From JAICJC01 sp963709425 (GTDB lineage: Bacteria > Actinomycetota > Thermoleophilia > Gaiellales > JAICJC01), in contig CAVPWG010000005.1 of assembly GCA_963709425.1 (NCBI GenBank), positions 682,001 through 746,000 on the forward strand: 64,000 nt of DNA, in the 5' to 3' direction. The notes beneath the pieces were generated by a model. The model was not told the origin of the DNA, did not search any database, and worked only from the letters and a program-made list of their open reading frames with translations. The translations under genes and the position numbers were made by a program. Numbering within the stretch: the stretch's first letter is position 1; every line of letters begins with the position of its first letter. Below, piece after piece: positions 50,274 to 59,948 of the stretch.

Positions 50274-51152
50274 GTGCCCGACGTCAGCGTGGTCACGCCG
50301 TCATACGGCTACGCCCACTACCTGCGCGACGCCATCGACAGCGTGGTCGAGCAGCGCGGCATCACCGTCGAGCATGTCATCCAGGACGGCGGTTCGACCG
50401 ACGGCACGGTCGAGCTCCTGCGCGAGCTGGACGACCTCGTCGACTGGACCTCCGAGCCGGACGAGGGCCAGTCCGACGCCCTGAACCGCGGCATCTCACG
50501 CGCCCGCGGGCGCTGGATCGCGTGGCTGAACGCCGACGAGTTCTACCTGCCGGACGGGCTCGCGGCCCTCGTGCGCGAAGGCGACCGCACGGGGGCCGAC
50601 GTCATCTACGGGGACACGCTCTTCTCCGACGGCGATGGGAGGCTCACACGGCTTCTGCCCCAGCACCGCTTCTCGCCGTTCGTCCTGCGTTCGTACGGGT
50701 GCTACATCAGCACCGTCTCGTCGATCGTCCGCACGTCGGCGCTCGGCAGCGACCCCATCGACGCCACGATGCGGCGGATGATGGACTGGGACCTGTACCT
50801 GCGCCTCATGGGCGAGGGGGCGGCCTTCCGTTACGTCGAGGCGCCGATCGGCGTCTTCCGGGCGCACGACACCCGTGTGACCGCGACGGAGCGGCGCGGG
50901 TTCTTCCAGCGCCTGAACCGGGGCGATGGATTCGGCCGCGAGTACGACATGGTGCGGGACCGCTACGGCGCCATGCGCATGCGCCGGGCCGGCCACATCG
51001 CCCATGGCGTCCTCAAGCTGACCGACGGCGCGTACGGCCGCCAGGCGCGCGGGAAGCGCGTCCACGGCGTCGACCTGCGCTGGTTCCGCTCGGACGACGC
51101 CGCGCGCGACTGGGAGCGCGTGCGCGCAGCGTGCTATCCGGCGGGGACATGA
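50274..51152 (+). CDS. GT2 family glycosyltransferase
   Basis: A 292-residue GT-A glycosyltransferase. VSVVTPSYGYAHYLRDAIDSVV, the donor-binding QDGGSTDGTVELL, and LNADEFYLPDGL (in place of the usual DxD) are visible, then RMMDWDLYLRLMGEGAAFRYVEAPIGVFR. No membrane helices. A GTG start is chosen directly before VVTPSYG; an earlier CTG overlapping the prior stop (CTGA) is an alternative. The end overlaps the first sulfotransferase (ATGA). Confidence 0.87.
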   Translation: MPDVSVVTPSYGYAHYLRDAIDSVVEQRGITVEHVIQDGGSTDGTVELLRELDDLVDWTSEPDEGQSDALNRGISRARGRWIAWLNADEFYLPDGLAALVREGDRTGADVIYGDTLFSDGDGRLTRLLPQHRFSPFVLRSYGCYISTVSSIVRTSALGSDPIDATMRRMMDWDLYLRLMGEGAAFRYVEAPIGVFRAHDTRVTATERRGFFQRLNRGDGFGREYDMVRDRYGAMRMRRAGHIAHGVLKLTDGAYGRQARGKRVHGVDLRWFRSDDAARDWERVRAACYPAGT

Positions 51153-52130
51153 GCGTCCGCCCGCTCTTCGTCCTGTCCCTCCCCCGGAGCGGATCGACGC
51201 TGCTCCAGCGGATGCTTGCGACGCACCCCAGCGTGGCGACCTCATCGGAGCCATGGATCCTCCTGCCGCAGCTCTACGCGCTTCGGCCCTACGACGCGCA
51301 GGCCGAGTACGGCCACCGCACGGCCGCCCGGGCCCTGCACGACTTCTGCGACGTCCTCCCCGGCGGGCGGGCCGCCTACCTGGAGGAGGTGCGACGGACG
51401 GTGCTCGCCCTCTACGAGCAGGCCGCCGGCGGCGCCACCTGGTTCGTCGACAAGACGCCCCGCTACCACCTCGTCGTCGACGAGATCATGGAGCTCTTCC
51501 CCGACGCCCGGTTCGTCTTCCTGTGGCGCCACCCGCTCGCCGTGGCGGCGTCGGTGATCGAGTCGTTCGGGCGCGGGCACTGGAACCTCGACCGCTACGG
51601 CGTCGACCTCTACGGCGGCGTCGACCGGCTGGTCGCGGCTCAGGCCAGGAACGACCCCCGCGCGCGCTCGATCCGCTACGAGGATCTGGTGGCCGATCCC
51701 GGAGGCCACGACCGCGAGCATCTTCGAATTCCTCGGGCTGCCGCCCGCCGGCGACGCGGCGACGCGCTTCACCGAGGTCGACCTGGCGGGCCGAATGGGC
51801 GACCGCACCGGACGCAAGCGGTACGACACGGTGACCGAGGAATCCGTCAGCCGCTGGCGCGAGACCATGCGCAACCCGCTCCGGAAGCGCTGGTGCGCCG
51901 GGTACCTGCGATTCGTGGGGCCCGACCGACTCACCGCGATGGGCTACGACCCGGCCGAGATCGAGCGCGAGCTTTCGTCGATTCGCACCGGAGGGGCCTT
52001 GCTGGCTTCGGATGCTGCCCGCAGACTGTATGGGTACACCCACAGGAGGACCCCTTGGAACCTGAGCGCTCCGCGGGCACCGGATATGGCCGGCTCGCCC
52101 TCGCACCCGAAGCCAGCGTCGGGCGGATGA
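51149..52130 (+). pseudogene. Sulfotransferase A, frameshifted
   Basis: PAPS-dependent sulfotransferase, about 326 residues if restored. The 5'-phosphosulfate loop is LSLPRSGSTLLQRMLATHPSV and the 3'-phosphate site is FLWRHPLAVAASVIESF. One extra C at 51706-51707 breaks the frame after DLVADPGG; SIFEFLGLPP and the rest follow in the next frame. The sequence is intact either side, so a sequencing error is likely. The ATG overlaps the GT2 stop; the end overlaps sulfotransferase B. Confidence 0.85.
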
Positions 52131-52984
52131 CCGACGACCGCACCGTCATCTTCCTGCATATCGGCAAGACCGCCGGGTCGACGCTGCGCCAGGTGCTGAA
52201 GCGCCAGTTCCCCTCGTCCCAGGCGCTGACGGTCCGCGCCCGCCGCCGGCCGCGCACCGACACGATCGCCGACTTCGCGCGCCTGCCCGAGGAGGACCGG
52301 CTGCGGCCGCGGCTGATCATGGGCCACACGGTCTACGGCCTGCACGAGGGCGTGCCGCGCCCCTGCACCTACGTCACGATGCTGCGCCAGCCCGTGAAGC
52401 TCGCCCACTCGCAGTACCGCTATGTCCAGCGGATCCCGTCGCACCATCACCACGACGCCGTGAAGGACCTGACGCTCGAGGAGTACGTGGCGAGCAGGAT
52501 CTCGTTCGAGATGGACAACAGCCAGACGCGGGCGATCGCCGGCGACCTGGGCACGCCGGTCGGCGAGTGCACCGACGAGATGCTCGAGCTCGCGAAGCGG
52601 AACCTCGACGAGCACTTCTCGTGGTTCGGCCTCACCGAGCGGTTCGACGAGTCGCTGATCCTCCTTCGGCGGACGTTCGACTGGCGCGACGTGCGCTACG
52701 TGAGCCGCAACGTGTCGCGCTCGCGGGCCGAGCTCACGCCGGCTCAGCGCGAGCTGCTCGAGAACGCGAACCGGCTCGATATGGAGCTCTACGAGTACGC
52801 CGGGCGAGCGATGGACGCCCGCATCGCCGCCGAGCCGGGCTTCGCCGAGGAGCTCGAGCGGTTCGAGCGCGCCAACCACCGATACCGAACCTGGGGCCGG
52901 GTCACCTACACGTGGCCGTCGGCGATCAAGCGCCGAATCAAGCCCGAGGTCCGCGACCTCTACGCAGAGGACGGGGGAGCTTGA
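52127..52984 (+). CDS. Sulfotransferase B
   Basis: A 285-residue sulfotransferase of the carbohydrate type. Its PAPS loop is FLHIGKTAGSTLRQVLK, and the 3'-phosphate part is VTMLRQPVKLAHSQYRYV. The middle holds DNSQTRAIAGDLGTPVG and LAKRNLDEHFSWFGLTERFDES. It is a paralogue of sulfotransferase D (55599-56465), sharing GKTAG, EMDN-QTRA-AGD and NLDEHF segments. The ATG overlaps the stop of A. The target is presumably the polysaccharide made by the adjoining glycosyltransferases. Confidence 0.87.
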   Translation: MTDDRTVIFLHIGKTAGSTLRQVLKRQFPSSQALTVRARRRPRTDTIADFARLPEEDRLRPRLIMGHTVYGLHEGVPRPCTYVTMLRQPVKLAHSQYRYVQRIPSHHHHDAVKDLTLEEYVASRISFEMDNSQTRAIAGDLGTPVGECTDEMLELAKRNLDEHFSWFGLTERFDESLILLRRTFDWRDVRYVSRNVSRSRAELTPAQRELLENANRLDMELYEYAGRAMDARIAAEPGFAEELERFERANHRYRTWGRVTYTWPSAIKRRIKPEVRDLYAEDGGA

Positions 52985-53009
52985 CAGGTTCTCCCAGGCC
53001 CCGTACCCT
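52981..53009 (+). promoter_or_regulatory. TTGACA-17-TACCCT promoter
   Basis: TTGACA at 52981-52986 overlaps the sulfotransferase B stop, followed by a 17-base spacer and TACCCT at 53004-53009. The remaining ~95 bases to the metallophosphoesterase ATG are a GC-rich leader with no gene. Confidence 0.45.
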
Positions 53010-53104
53010 TGCCGCCAAGTGCGCAAGGGCACGGGGGTAGACCTGCGCCGAAGGGACCGGCCGAGCCTGTCCCGTCACGACGACTTACTGAGGGGGACGG
53101 GTAG

Positions 53105-54805
53105 ATGCGCACACGAATTGTCTTGGCCACGCTCCTGGCATCGCTTCTGATGCTTGGCACTTCGGCCCTCGGAGCGGGGACGAACCTGCTGCCGAACGGC
53201 ACGTTCGAGGGCTCCGGCAGCGGCTCGCTCACCGGCTGGAAAGGCCAGAGCGCGTCCATATCGCTCGTCGCCGGAGACGGCGGCGGGTTCGGCGCCGCGG
53301 GCGCTCCGTAGCGGGACGGCAACGACGTACGGCATCATCACGAAGCCCACGCCGCCTGTGACGAACGCGGTCGCGGCGACCGTCTACACCGCGAACGGCC
53401 GCATCAACGCGGTCGCCGGCAAGTCGGTGTGCCTCAAGATCAAGGAGGACGGCACCGGGCCGGCCACGAAGACGGCGTGCATCAACGGCACCGGCGCGTG
53501 GCAGACGCTGCCCACGCTCGAGCTATACGGCGGGCGCCGACGGCGACACGCTCACGTTCTCGGTGATCCAGAAGAGCGCGGTCTCGGGCAACTCGTTCGT
53601 GACCGACAACCTGACGCTGACCGGGGCAGACGCCCGTCACGATCGATCCGCCGTCCAACCTGAACGCCACCGAGCGTCTCGGCCGACGAGATCGACCTCA
53701 CCTGGGACCATCGAGCGACGGCCGGCATCACCGGCTACCACGTCTACCGCAACGACGGCGGAACGCCGATCGCGACGGTGCCCGCGTACCTGACCGACGG
53801 CGTACGCCGACACCGGCCTGAACCCGGGGACGACGTACTCGTACACCGTGACCGCCTTCGACGACAGCGGCGAGTCCGGCCCGTCGAACCAGGCCTCGGC
53901 CCAGACCACGGGCGGCACCGGCAGCGTGTCCGTCGCGGCGGCCGGCGACATCGCCTGCCATCCGAACGAGCTCGGCTACAACAACGGCAACGGCAACGGC
54001 AGCGTGTGCATGCAGAAGGCGACGTCGGATCTCGTGGTCGCCGGCTCGTACGACAAGGTGCTGGCGCTCGGCGACCTCCAGTACGACTGCGGCTCGCTGG
54101 CCGCGTTCAACGCCAGCTACGACCCGACCTGGGGGCGGTTCGCCTCGAAGACGGAGCCGGTGATCGGAAACCACGAGCTCCAGGGCATGAGCGAGCGAGG
54201 GCGAGTCGTGCCTCCCGAAGGGCTCCGGCTACTACACGTACTTCCAGAACCACGGCGTCCCTGAGGCGCACGGCGTGAACGGGAAGGGCTACTACAGCTT
54301 CGACGTCGGCAGCTGGCACTTCATCGCCCTGAACGCGAACTGCACGAATGCCGGCGGCTGCGGGAACGGCTCGCCTCAGATGAACTGGCTCCAGAACGAC
54401 CTCGCCGCCCACCCGAACGCCTGCACGCTGGCGTACTGGCACCAGGCCTCGTGGTCGACGACCGGCGGTGGCGGCGTCGCCGAGACCCGGCCGCTGTGGG
54501 CGACGCTCGCCAACGGGGGAGCCGACCTCGTCCTGAACGGCCACTTCCACCACTACGAGCGGTTCGCCGACCTGAACGCCAACGGCCAGCCGGTCGCCAA
54601 CGGCGCCGGGATGCGCGAGATCATCGCCGGCATCGGCGGGGAGAGCCAGGGGTCGTTCGGGACCAAGACCCCGATCGCCGGCTCGCAGGTGCGCAAGACC
54701 GGATACGGCATCCTGGCGCTGACGCTCGGCACCGGCAGCTACTCGTGGGACTACCGCCTGATCACCGGCGGCAGCGGCGACTCCGGAACGGACACCTGCC
54801 ACTAG
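53105..54805 (+). pseudogene. Secreted metallophosphoesterase with FN3 domain, multiply frameshifted
   Basis: A secreted purple-acid-phosphatase-like protein broken by at least five frame changes (about 53305, 53525, 53630-53700, 53800, 54195). A signal peptide (LATLLASLLMLGTSALGAG) leads to a carbohydrate-binding-like beta domain (NGTFEGSGSGSLTGW), a fibronectin III domain (DEIDLTW to TYSYTVTAFDDSGESGPSNQA) and the phosphoesterase, with LALGDLQYDCGS, EPVIGNHELQG and GHFHHYERF. The C-terminal part from NGKGYYSFDVGSWHF is intact. A partial paralogue lies at 63192-64000. It may be decay or poor sequence. Confidence 0.8.
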
Positions 54806-54913
54806 GAACGGGCCGGCTCACGATACCGTTCAGCCCGATCAGCTGTGGAGGGACGGACGGAACATTCGCTGCCCGGTAGCGGGCGGGCGTCGGCGGGAAG
54901 CCGCACGACGAAC

Positions 54914-55598
54914 GTCCGCTACCGGCTGCGCTACCGCTTCAACTGCTACCAGCCGTACCTCGGCTGATCGCCTGGAAGCACCGCGACCGGCCCGACCGGC
55001 TGATCGGCGACGACACCGAGATCGTGATCGAGGGCTTCGGACGCTCGGCGTCGTCGTACGCGGTCGTCTGCCTCGAGCTCGCCCAGGACCGGCCGGTGCG
55101 GTCGGCCCACCACACGCACGCGTCGGCGCAGGTCGTGCGGGCGGCCCGGCTCGGGCTGCCCACGATCGTCATCGTGAAGAAGCCCGACGACGTGGCGATC
55201 TCGCACATGGTGCGCCACCCGGCCTCAGCGCGCGCACGATCCTCGACGCCTGGATCCGCTTTCACCAGGGCGTGGCCGAGGTCGCGGACGACGTGATCGT
55301 GATCTCGGTGGAGGAGCTCGACCGCGACTACGGCGGGGCGATCGAGCGACTGAACGCCAAGTTCGGCACCACGTTCACGCCGCCGCCGAAGACCGAGGAG
55401 TTCGACAAGCGCGTGCAGGACGAGATGTGGCAGCGCCACGTCGACCAGGGACGGCCGAGCCTGCACTTCGGCCGGCCGACGGTGGAGCGCCAGGCGGCCA
55501 AGGAGGCGCTTCGGGGCACACTCGCGGCGCCGGAGCTCGTGTCGATCCGCCGGCGAGCGGCTGACCTGTACGAGTCGCTGGTCGGCTCGCCGCCCTGA
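54914..55598 (+). pseudogene. Sulfotransferase C, frameshifted
   Basis: Remains of a sulfotransferase-like gene. Segments in order are VRYRLRYRFNCYQPYL, then, in another frame, DTEIVIEGFGRSASSYAVVCLEL (PAPS-loop-like) and VIVKKPDDVAISHMV, then in a third frame SARTILDAWIRFHQGVAEVADDVIVISVEELDRDYGGAI to the stop. Frame changes lie near 54960 and 55225. No start codon was found; the boundary at 54914 is approximate. Related proteins have EGFPRSGNT in place of EGFGRSASS. Confidence 0.7.
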
Positions 55599-56465
55599 TC
55601 AGGCCCGCGTGCGGCGCACCGCCGCCTGCTTCGCGCTGTACGCGATCCGGCCCCAGGGCCGGTAGAGCCGGTTTCCGCGCCGGAACCGGCGCAGATCGCC
55701 CGCGAACCGAGGATCGCGCCCGATCGCGTCGTCGAAGCGCTCGACGACGTGGCGGTAGAGCTCGCAGTCGAGCGCGTTCTGGGCGCGGATCATCTCGCGG
55801 TCGGCTTCACTCACCGGTACCCGCTGGCTCTCCGGCGCAGCGTTTGCGCGCACGTAGAAGAGGTTCTGCCAGCCGAACTCGTAGCTGAGGGCAACCAGCA
55901 TCTCGTCGAAGCGCTCGGTGACGCCGGCGACGGCGAAGTGCTCATCGAGATTGCGCGTCGCCCGCTCCAGCATCTCCGGCATGCACCGACCGAACGGCGT
56001 CTCGATGTCGCCCGCCAGGGCCCGCGTCTGACCGTTGTCCATTTCGAGCGCCACGCCGCCGGTGACGTAGCGCTCGAGCGAGAGCTCGCCGGCCACGGCC
56101 TCCGCGTGCAGCCGATGCTCAGGGCGGCGCAGCACGTGGCGGTACTGGGAGAGCGCGCGGCCGACCGGCTCGCGCAGCATCGTGAAGTAGGCCGACTCAC
56201 GCGGCACCGACTCGTGGATGCCGAAGATCATGTGGCTCACCAGCAGCCGCGGGCGGGCCCGCTCGGCCTCGGGGAGCGCGGCGAACGCCCTCAGCGGCTC
56301 GTCGTTCAGGAACCCGCGCGGGCGGTCCATCGGCGGGCGGACGCGCATCACCTGCCGGCGCGGCACGTTGCGGTAGAGGATCTGGCGCAGCGTCCACCCC
56401 GCGGTCTTCCCGACGTGCAGGAAGATCGCCGTGCGACCGTCGGGGTGCGGCCGCCGATCAGCCAC
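55599..56465 (-). CDS. Sulfotransferase D
   Basis: A 288-residue sulfotransferase, paralogue of B. PAPS loop FLHVGKTAGWTLRQILYR; 3'-phosphate part FTMLREPVGRALSQYRHVL; shared segments MDNGQTRALAGDIETPFG, RATRNLDEHFAVAGVTERFDEM and the RxxWGRIAYSAKQAA tail. It is on the opposite strand to B and C, so it belongs to the flippase unit. Its GTG start overlaps the 34-aa ORF by 8 bases. Confidence 0.87.
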   Translation of the reverse strand: MADRRPHPDGRTAIFLHVGKTAGWTLRQILYRNVPRRQVMRVRPPMDRPRGFLNDEPLRAFAALPEAERARPRLLVSHMIFGIHESVPRESAYFTMLREPVGRALSQYRHVLRRPEHRLHAEAVAGELSLERYVTGGVALEMDNGQTRALAGDIETPFGRCMPEMLERATRNLDEHFAVAGVTERFDEMLVALSYEFGWQNLFYVRANAAPESQRVPVSEADREMIRAQNALDCELYRHVVERFDDAIGRDPRFAGDLRRFRRGNRLYRPWGRIAYSAKQAAVRRTRA

Positions 56466-56562
56466 GCCGATCCGAGACCTTCACGAACCCGCGGATGGCA
56501 CGCTGCACAACGCGGTCTGCGGCGTCAACCACATCCGACAGCGCCTGGAGCACCTTCCTCAT
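56458..56562 (-). CDS. Putative 34-aa microprotein between flippase and sulfotransferase D
   Basis: A 35-codon frame starts with an ATG that overlaps the flippase stop (ATGA) and ends 8 bases inside sulfotransferase D. It would encode MRKVLQALSDVVDAADRVVQ and a basic end, a likely amphipathic helix. The coupling at both ends is like that of true genes here, but such a short frame can arise by chance. Confidence 0.35.
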   Translation of the reverse strand: MRKVLQALSDVVDAADRVVQRAIRGFVKVSDRRG

Positions 56563-57933
56563 CCGCGGATGAGCTCCCGGATCGGGTCGAGCGAGAAGCG
56601 GGCGTGCGTCCAGATCCCGACCTGGATGCGGGCGAACACGAGCTGGAGCCCGTTCAGGAGGATCTGCGCGGCGCAGGTCGCCGCCGCCACGCCGGTGATG
56701 CCGTAGCTCGGCGCGAGCAGGATCTCTGCAATCAGCGCGAACGCTCCGCACCCGAGCGTGATGAACATCATGGTGCGCTGGTGGCCGGTCATCATCAGCG
56801 TCACCCCGCTGGAGCCGGTGCACACCGCCACGAGCCGGGCGCAGCTCAGGATGATGAGCACCGTGGCGCCCTGGCGGAAATAGGGGCCGTACGCCAGCGA
56901 CATGATCAAGCCGCCGGCGACGATGAACGCCACGAGCACCGAGCGCCGCCGGCAGGCCCGCGACGGTCGAGACGCTGCGAAGCGTGCGCTCGAGCTGGCC
57001 GCGCTCGCCCTTGGCGTGGAGCTCGGCGATGATGGGCGGAACGACCTGCGAGACGACGATCAGGGGCGTCGCGACGAAGAACACGAGCCGGGACGCTGCG
57101 CCGTAGAGCGCGACGTCCGAGGTTGAGCTGAAGTGGCCGACAACCCACAGGTCGATCCCGGTTCCCACGGCGAAGTTCGCGAGGCTCGTGACGAGGAGCG
57201 GCAGCGAGACCGCCGTCACCTCCCAGACGCCGGTCGTACCCTCGCCGGCGAGCGGCGCCACCCGCCGCCAGAGGGCAAACACGCCGGCGACAAGGGCCAG
57301 GCCCGTAGCCACAGCCGTCACCCCCACCGCCTGGGCGAGCGTCGGCCGCACGCCTGCGATCCACAGCGCGCCAAAGCCGACGACCAGCAGGATGTCGACC
57401 GCGAGGCCACTGTAGAGGGTGGCGGGCCAGAACTGCTTGAAGCCCCGGAACGTCTCCGCGGTGAGCGACAGCAACGTGTTCACGACGATCCAGGCGGCTG
57501 CGAGCCCGATGACGCCGGCGACGGCCTGGGAGTCGTACACGCTGACGGCCAGGTAGTGGCCGAGGCCGAGCATCAGCACCACGGCGATGGCGAGCGACGC
57601 CGCTGCCCCAACGGCGAACACGACCGCAACCGTGCGCCGCACCCGCCCGAGCTGCCCAGTCGCCCGGGCCGCCGCGATGAACCGCACCACCGTCTTGTCG
57701 AGCCCGAGCTGCGCGATCGTGGTGGCGATCATCACCATGCTGAACACGAGGAAGTAGGCGCCGAGGGTAGTGTGCGACACCATCCGGGCGAGCATGGCGT
57801 TGAATACGAGCGTCAGGATCGTGCCCGCGACCATGCCGACGAACACGGTCATGGAGCCGCGCACCACCCGGCGCCGGATCGCCGCCGCGGCGTTGGTCGG
57901 GGCCACGCCCTGCGGTTCCGCGCTCACGCCCAT
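56559..57933 (-). pseudogene. wzx: Polysaccharide flippase (Wzx/MOP family), frameshifted
   Basis: A lipid-linked oligosaccharide flippase, about 457 residues if restored, with 12-14 membrane helices. The start TVFVGMVAGTILTLVFNAMLARMVSHTTLGAYFLVFSMV is typical. One extra base at 56939-56940 breaks the frame after TVAGLPAAL; VLVAFIVAGGLIMSLAYGPYFRQG and the last helices follow in the other frame. It should export repeat units for the Wzy-like polymerase. The ATG at 57933 begins the minus-strand unit flippase-microORF-sulfotransferase D. Confidence 0.85.
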
Positions 57934-58241
57934 GGCCGCACCCTCGCCGATCCTGCCGGTTCGCGCGCCGAGGTCAGCGCGCCGCCGTGGCGCTGCGGGC
58001 GATCGGGGGGTCGGCGCGCATGCACGGCACGCGATGGACGGGGGTAGGCTCCACTCATCCGAGGGTACACGCTGTCGGTGGAGTCGTCACGGCCAGGATG
58101 TCGGGTACCGTGTCGGCCCGAAGGGGGCGCCTCCGAGAGGCGAGAACCGGTCATCCTGGGCGCCGGAATGGGATGGGCAAGGCTTGACAGATGGACGGGG
58201 CGTGGGACACTTGGACTGTCAAGCAGACGTGGGGAGGGGAA
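57934..58241. promoter_or_regulatory. Divergent intergenic region with 9-bp inverted repeat
   Basis: This 308-base region between the flippase and the histidine phosphatase holds no credible gene. GCTTGACAG at 58182-58190 and CTGTCAAGC at 58216-58224 form a perfect 9-bp inverted repeat with a 25-base gap. TTGACA in the first arm could be a -35 box; a GGGGAGGGG ribosome site precedes the phosphatase ATG. The rest shows no clear structure. Confidence 0.5.
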
Positions 58242-58934
58242 ATGACGGTAGCGCACGCCGGCGTGGGCTCTGAAGGCGGTTGCCGGTTGTACCTCGTTCG
58301 CCATGGGCGAACGATCATGAATGCCGAGGTGCGGTTCCGCGGCCGACTCGAGGTTCCGCTGGATGCCGTGGGTCGGGCCGAGGCCCTGTCCACCGCGAGG
58401 CAGCTTTCCGGTGCCGGTCTGAGCGCCGTGTACACGAGCCCGCTGGCTCGGGCCCGCGAGGTCGCGATGGCAGTTGCTGCCGCAGCAGACCTGGATCGGG
58501 TCGACGACCACGTCGGCTTGAACAACCTCGACTACGGCGCATGGGAAGGCCTGACAAAGGAGGAGTGCGCCGCACACGACCCGGACGCGTTCCGCCTCTA
58601 CGCCGAGGCGCCCGAGCATGCGGCCTGCCCCGACGGGGAGGCCCTGGCGGTCGCGGCCGATCGCATGGTCGAGGCGCTCCACGACATCTGCCGCCGGCAT
58701 GCCGGCGGCTCCGTGGCCGCGGTGAGTCACGGTGCGATGGTGCGGCTGGCCGTGCTTCGCATCGCAGGCCCCACCATCGGCGACTGGCAGTTCAAGCTGT
58801 CGACGGGATCGGCGACGGTGATCGACTACGCAGACGGCAAGCTCACAATCGCATCGGCCCTCAATCGACACCTGCCTGATCCGCATAAGGCAGCCGCCGG
58901 GACGATCGACACCGATGAGGCGGTGGCATCATGA
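58242..58934 (+). CDS. Histidine phosphatase (phosphoglycerate mutase-like)
   Basis: A 230-residue histidine-phosphatase-fold enzyme. The phospho-His is in YLVRHGRTIMN, then VYTSPLARAREVA, the Glu in YGAWEGLT and the second His in AAVSHGAMVRL. It may dephosphorylate a sugar phosphate or another small phosphate. ATG with GGGGAGGGG ribosome site was chosen over an earlier GTG. The end overlaps the epimerase (ATGA), so a role in nucleotide-sugar supply is possible. Confidence 0.85.
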   Translation: MTVAHAGVGSEGGCRLYLVRHGRTIMNAEVRFRGRLEVPLDAVGRAEALSTARQLSGAGLSAVYTSPLARAREVAMAVAAAADLDRVDDHVGLNNLDYGAWEGLTKEECAAHDPDAFRLYAEAPEHAACPDGEALAVAADRMVEALHDICRRHAGGSVAAVSHGAMVRLAVLRIAGPTIGDWQFKLSTGSATVIDYADGKLTIASALNRHLPDPHKAAAGTIDTDEAVAS

Positions 58935-59939
58935 GCGACGGACTGGTGGTTGTCACCGGCGGCGGCGGCTTCATCGGCGGGCACCTGATCCGCGACCTGG
59001 TGGGCCAGGGGATGCGCGTCCGTGCCGTCGACATGAAGCCGCTCGACGAGTGGTACCAGGTCGCCCCGGGGGCCGAGTCCCGCGTCCTCGACCTGTCCGA
59101 GCGGGCGGCGTGCGAGCAGGCCGTGGCCGGAGCCTCACGCGTCTACAACCTCGCGGCCGACATGGGCGGCATGGGGTTCATCGAGAACAACAAGGCCCTG
59201 TGCATGCTCTCGGTCCTCGATCAACACGCACATGCTGATGGCGGCGCATGCCGCCGAGGTCGAGCGGTTCTTCTTCTCGTCGTCCGCGTGCGTCTACGCC
59301 GCCGACCGGCAGACGTCTCCGGACGTCACGGCCCTGGCCGAGAGCGATGCGTATCCGGCAATGCCCGAGGACGGATACGGCTGGGAGAAGCTCTTCAGCG
59401 AGCGGATGTGCCGCCACTTCCTGGAGGACTTCGGCTTCCAGACGCGCGTTGCTCGCTACCACAACGTCTACGGCCCATTCGGCACGTACGACGGTGGTCG
59501 TGAGAAGGCGCCCGCCGCGATCTGCCGCAAGGTCGTCGCGGCCAAGCTTGCGGGGTCGAACGAGATCGAGATCTGGGGCGACGGCGAGCAGACGCGGAGC
59601 TTCATGTACGTGGATGACTGCCTCTACGGCACACAGCTTCTGGCCTCGAGCGACGTCGTCGAGCCGCTGAACGTCGGCAGCTCGGAGCTCGTCACGATCA
59701 ACCAGCTCGTGTCGATCGTCGAGGAGATCGCAGACGTCGAGCTCAAGCGCAACTACAAGCTCGACGCGCCGCAGGGCGTGCGCGGGCGAAACAGCGACAA
59801 TACGCTCATCCTCGAACGACTCGGCTGGGAGCCGTCGATCAGCCTGCAGGACGGCATGGAGCGGACGTACCGCTGGATCTACGACCAGATGGTCGCCGCC
59901 CCCGCCGGATCCGCCGCCGCGATGTCCGCGGCGCGCTGA
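58931..59939 (+). pseudogene. GDP-mannose 3,5-epimerase-like SDR epimerase, frameshifted
   Basis: Extended SDR sugar-nucleotide epimerase, about 335 residues if restored. NAD site VVVTGGGGFIGGHLIRDLV; YNLAADMGGMGFIENNKA; FFFSSSACVYAADRQ; catalytic Tyr and Lys in EDGYGWEKLFSERMCRHF; RYHNVYGPFGTYDGGREKAPAAICRKV. These resemble GDP-mannose 3,5-epimerase, which makes GDP-L-galactose/gulose. One extra base at about 59217 breaks the frame before INTHMLMAAH. The sequence is otherwise intact. Confidence 0.85.
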
Positions 59940-59948
59940 CAGCCGCCG

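Noticed and set aside
50522..52126. Extension of sulfotransferase B through sulfotransferase A
   Set aside because: Only part of it carries sulfotransferase A sequence; the ATGA at 52127 and conserved start support a separate gene.
53010..53104. Possible riboswitch before the metallophosphoesterase
   Set aside because: The leader is GC-rich and can fold, but no known aptamer consensus (c-di-GMP, c-di-AMP, cobalamin) could be matched.
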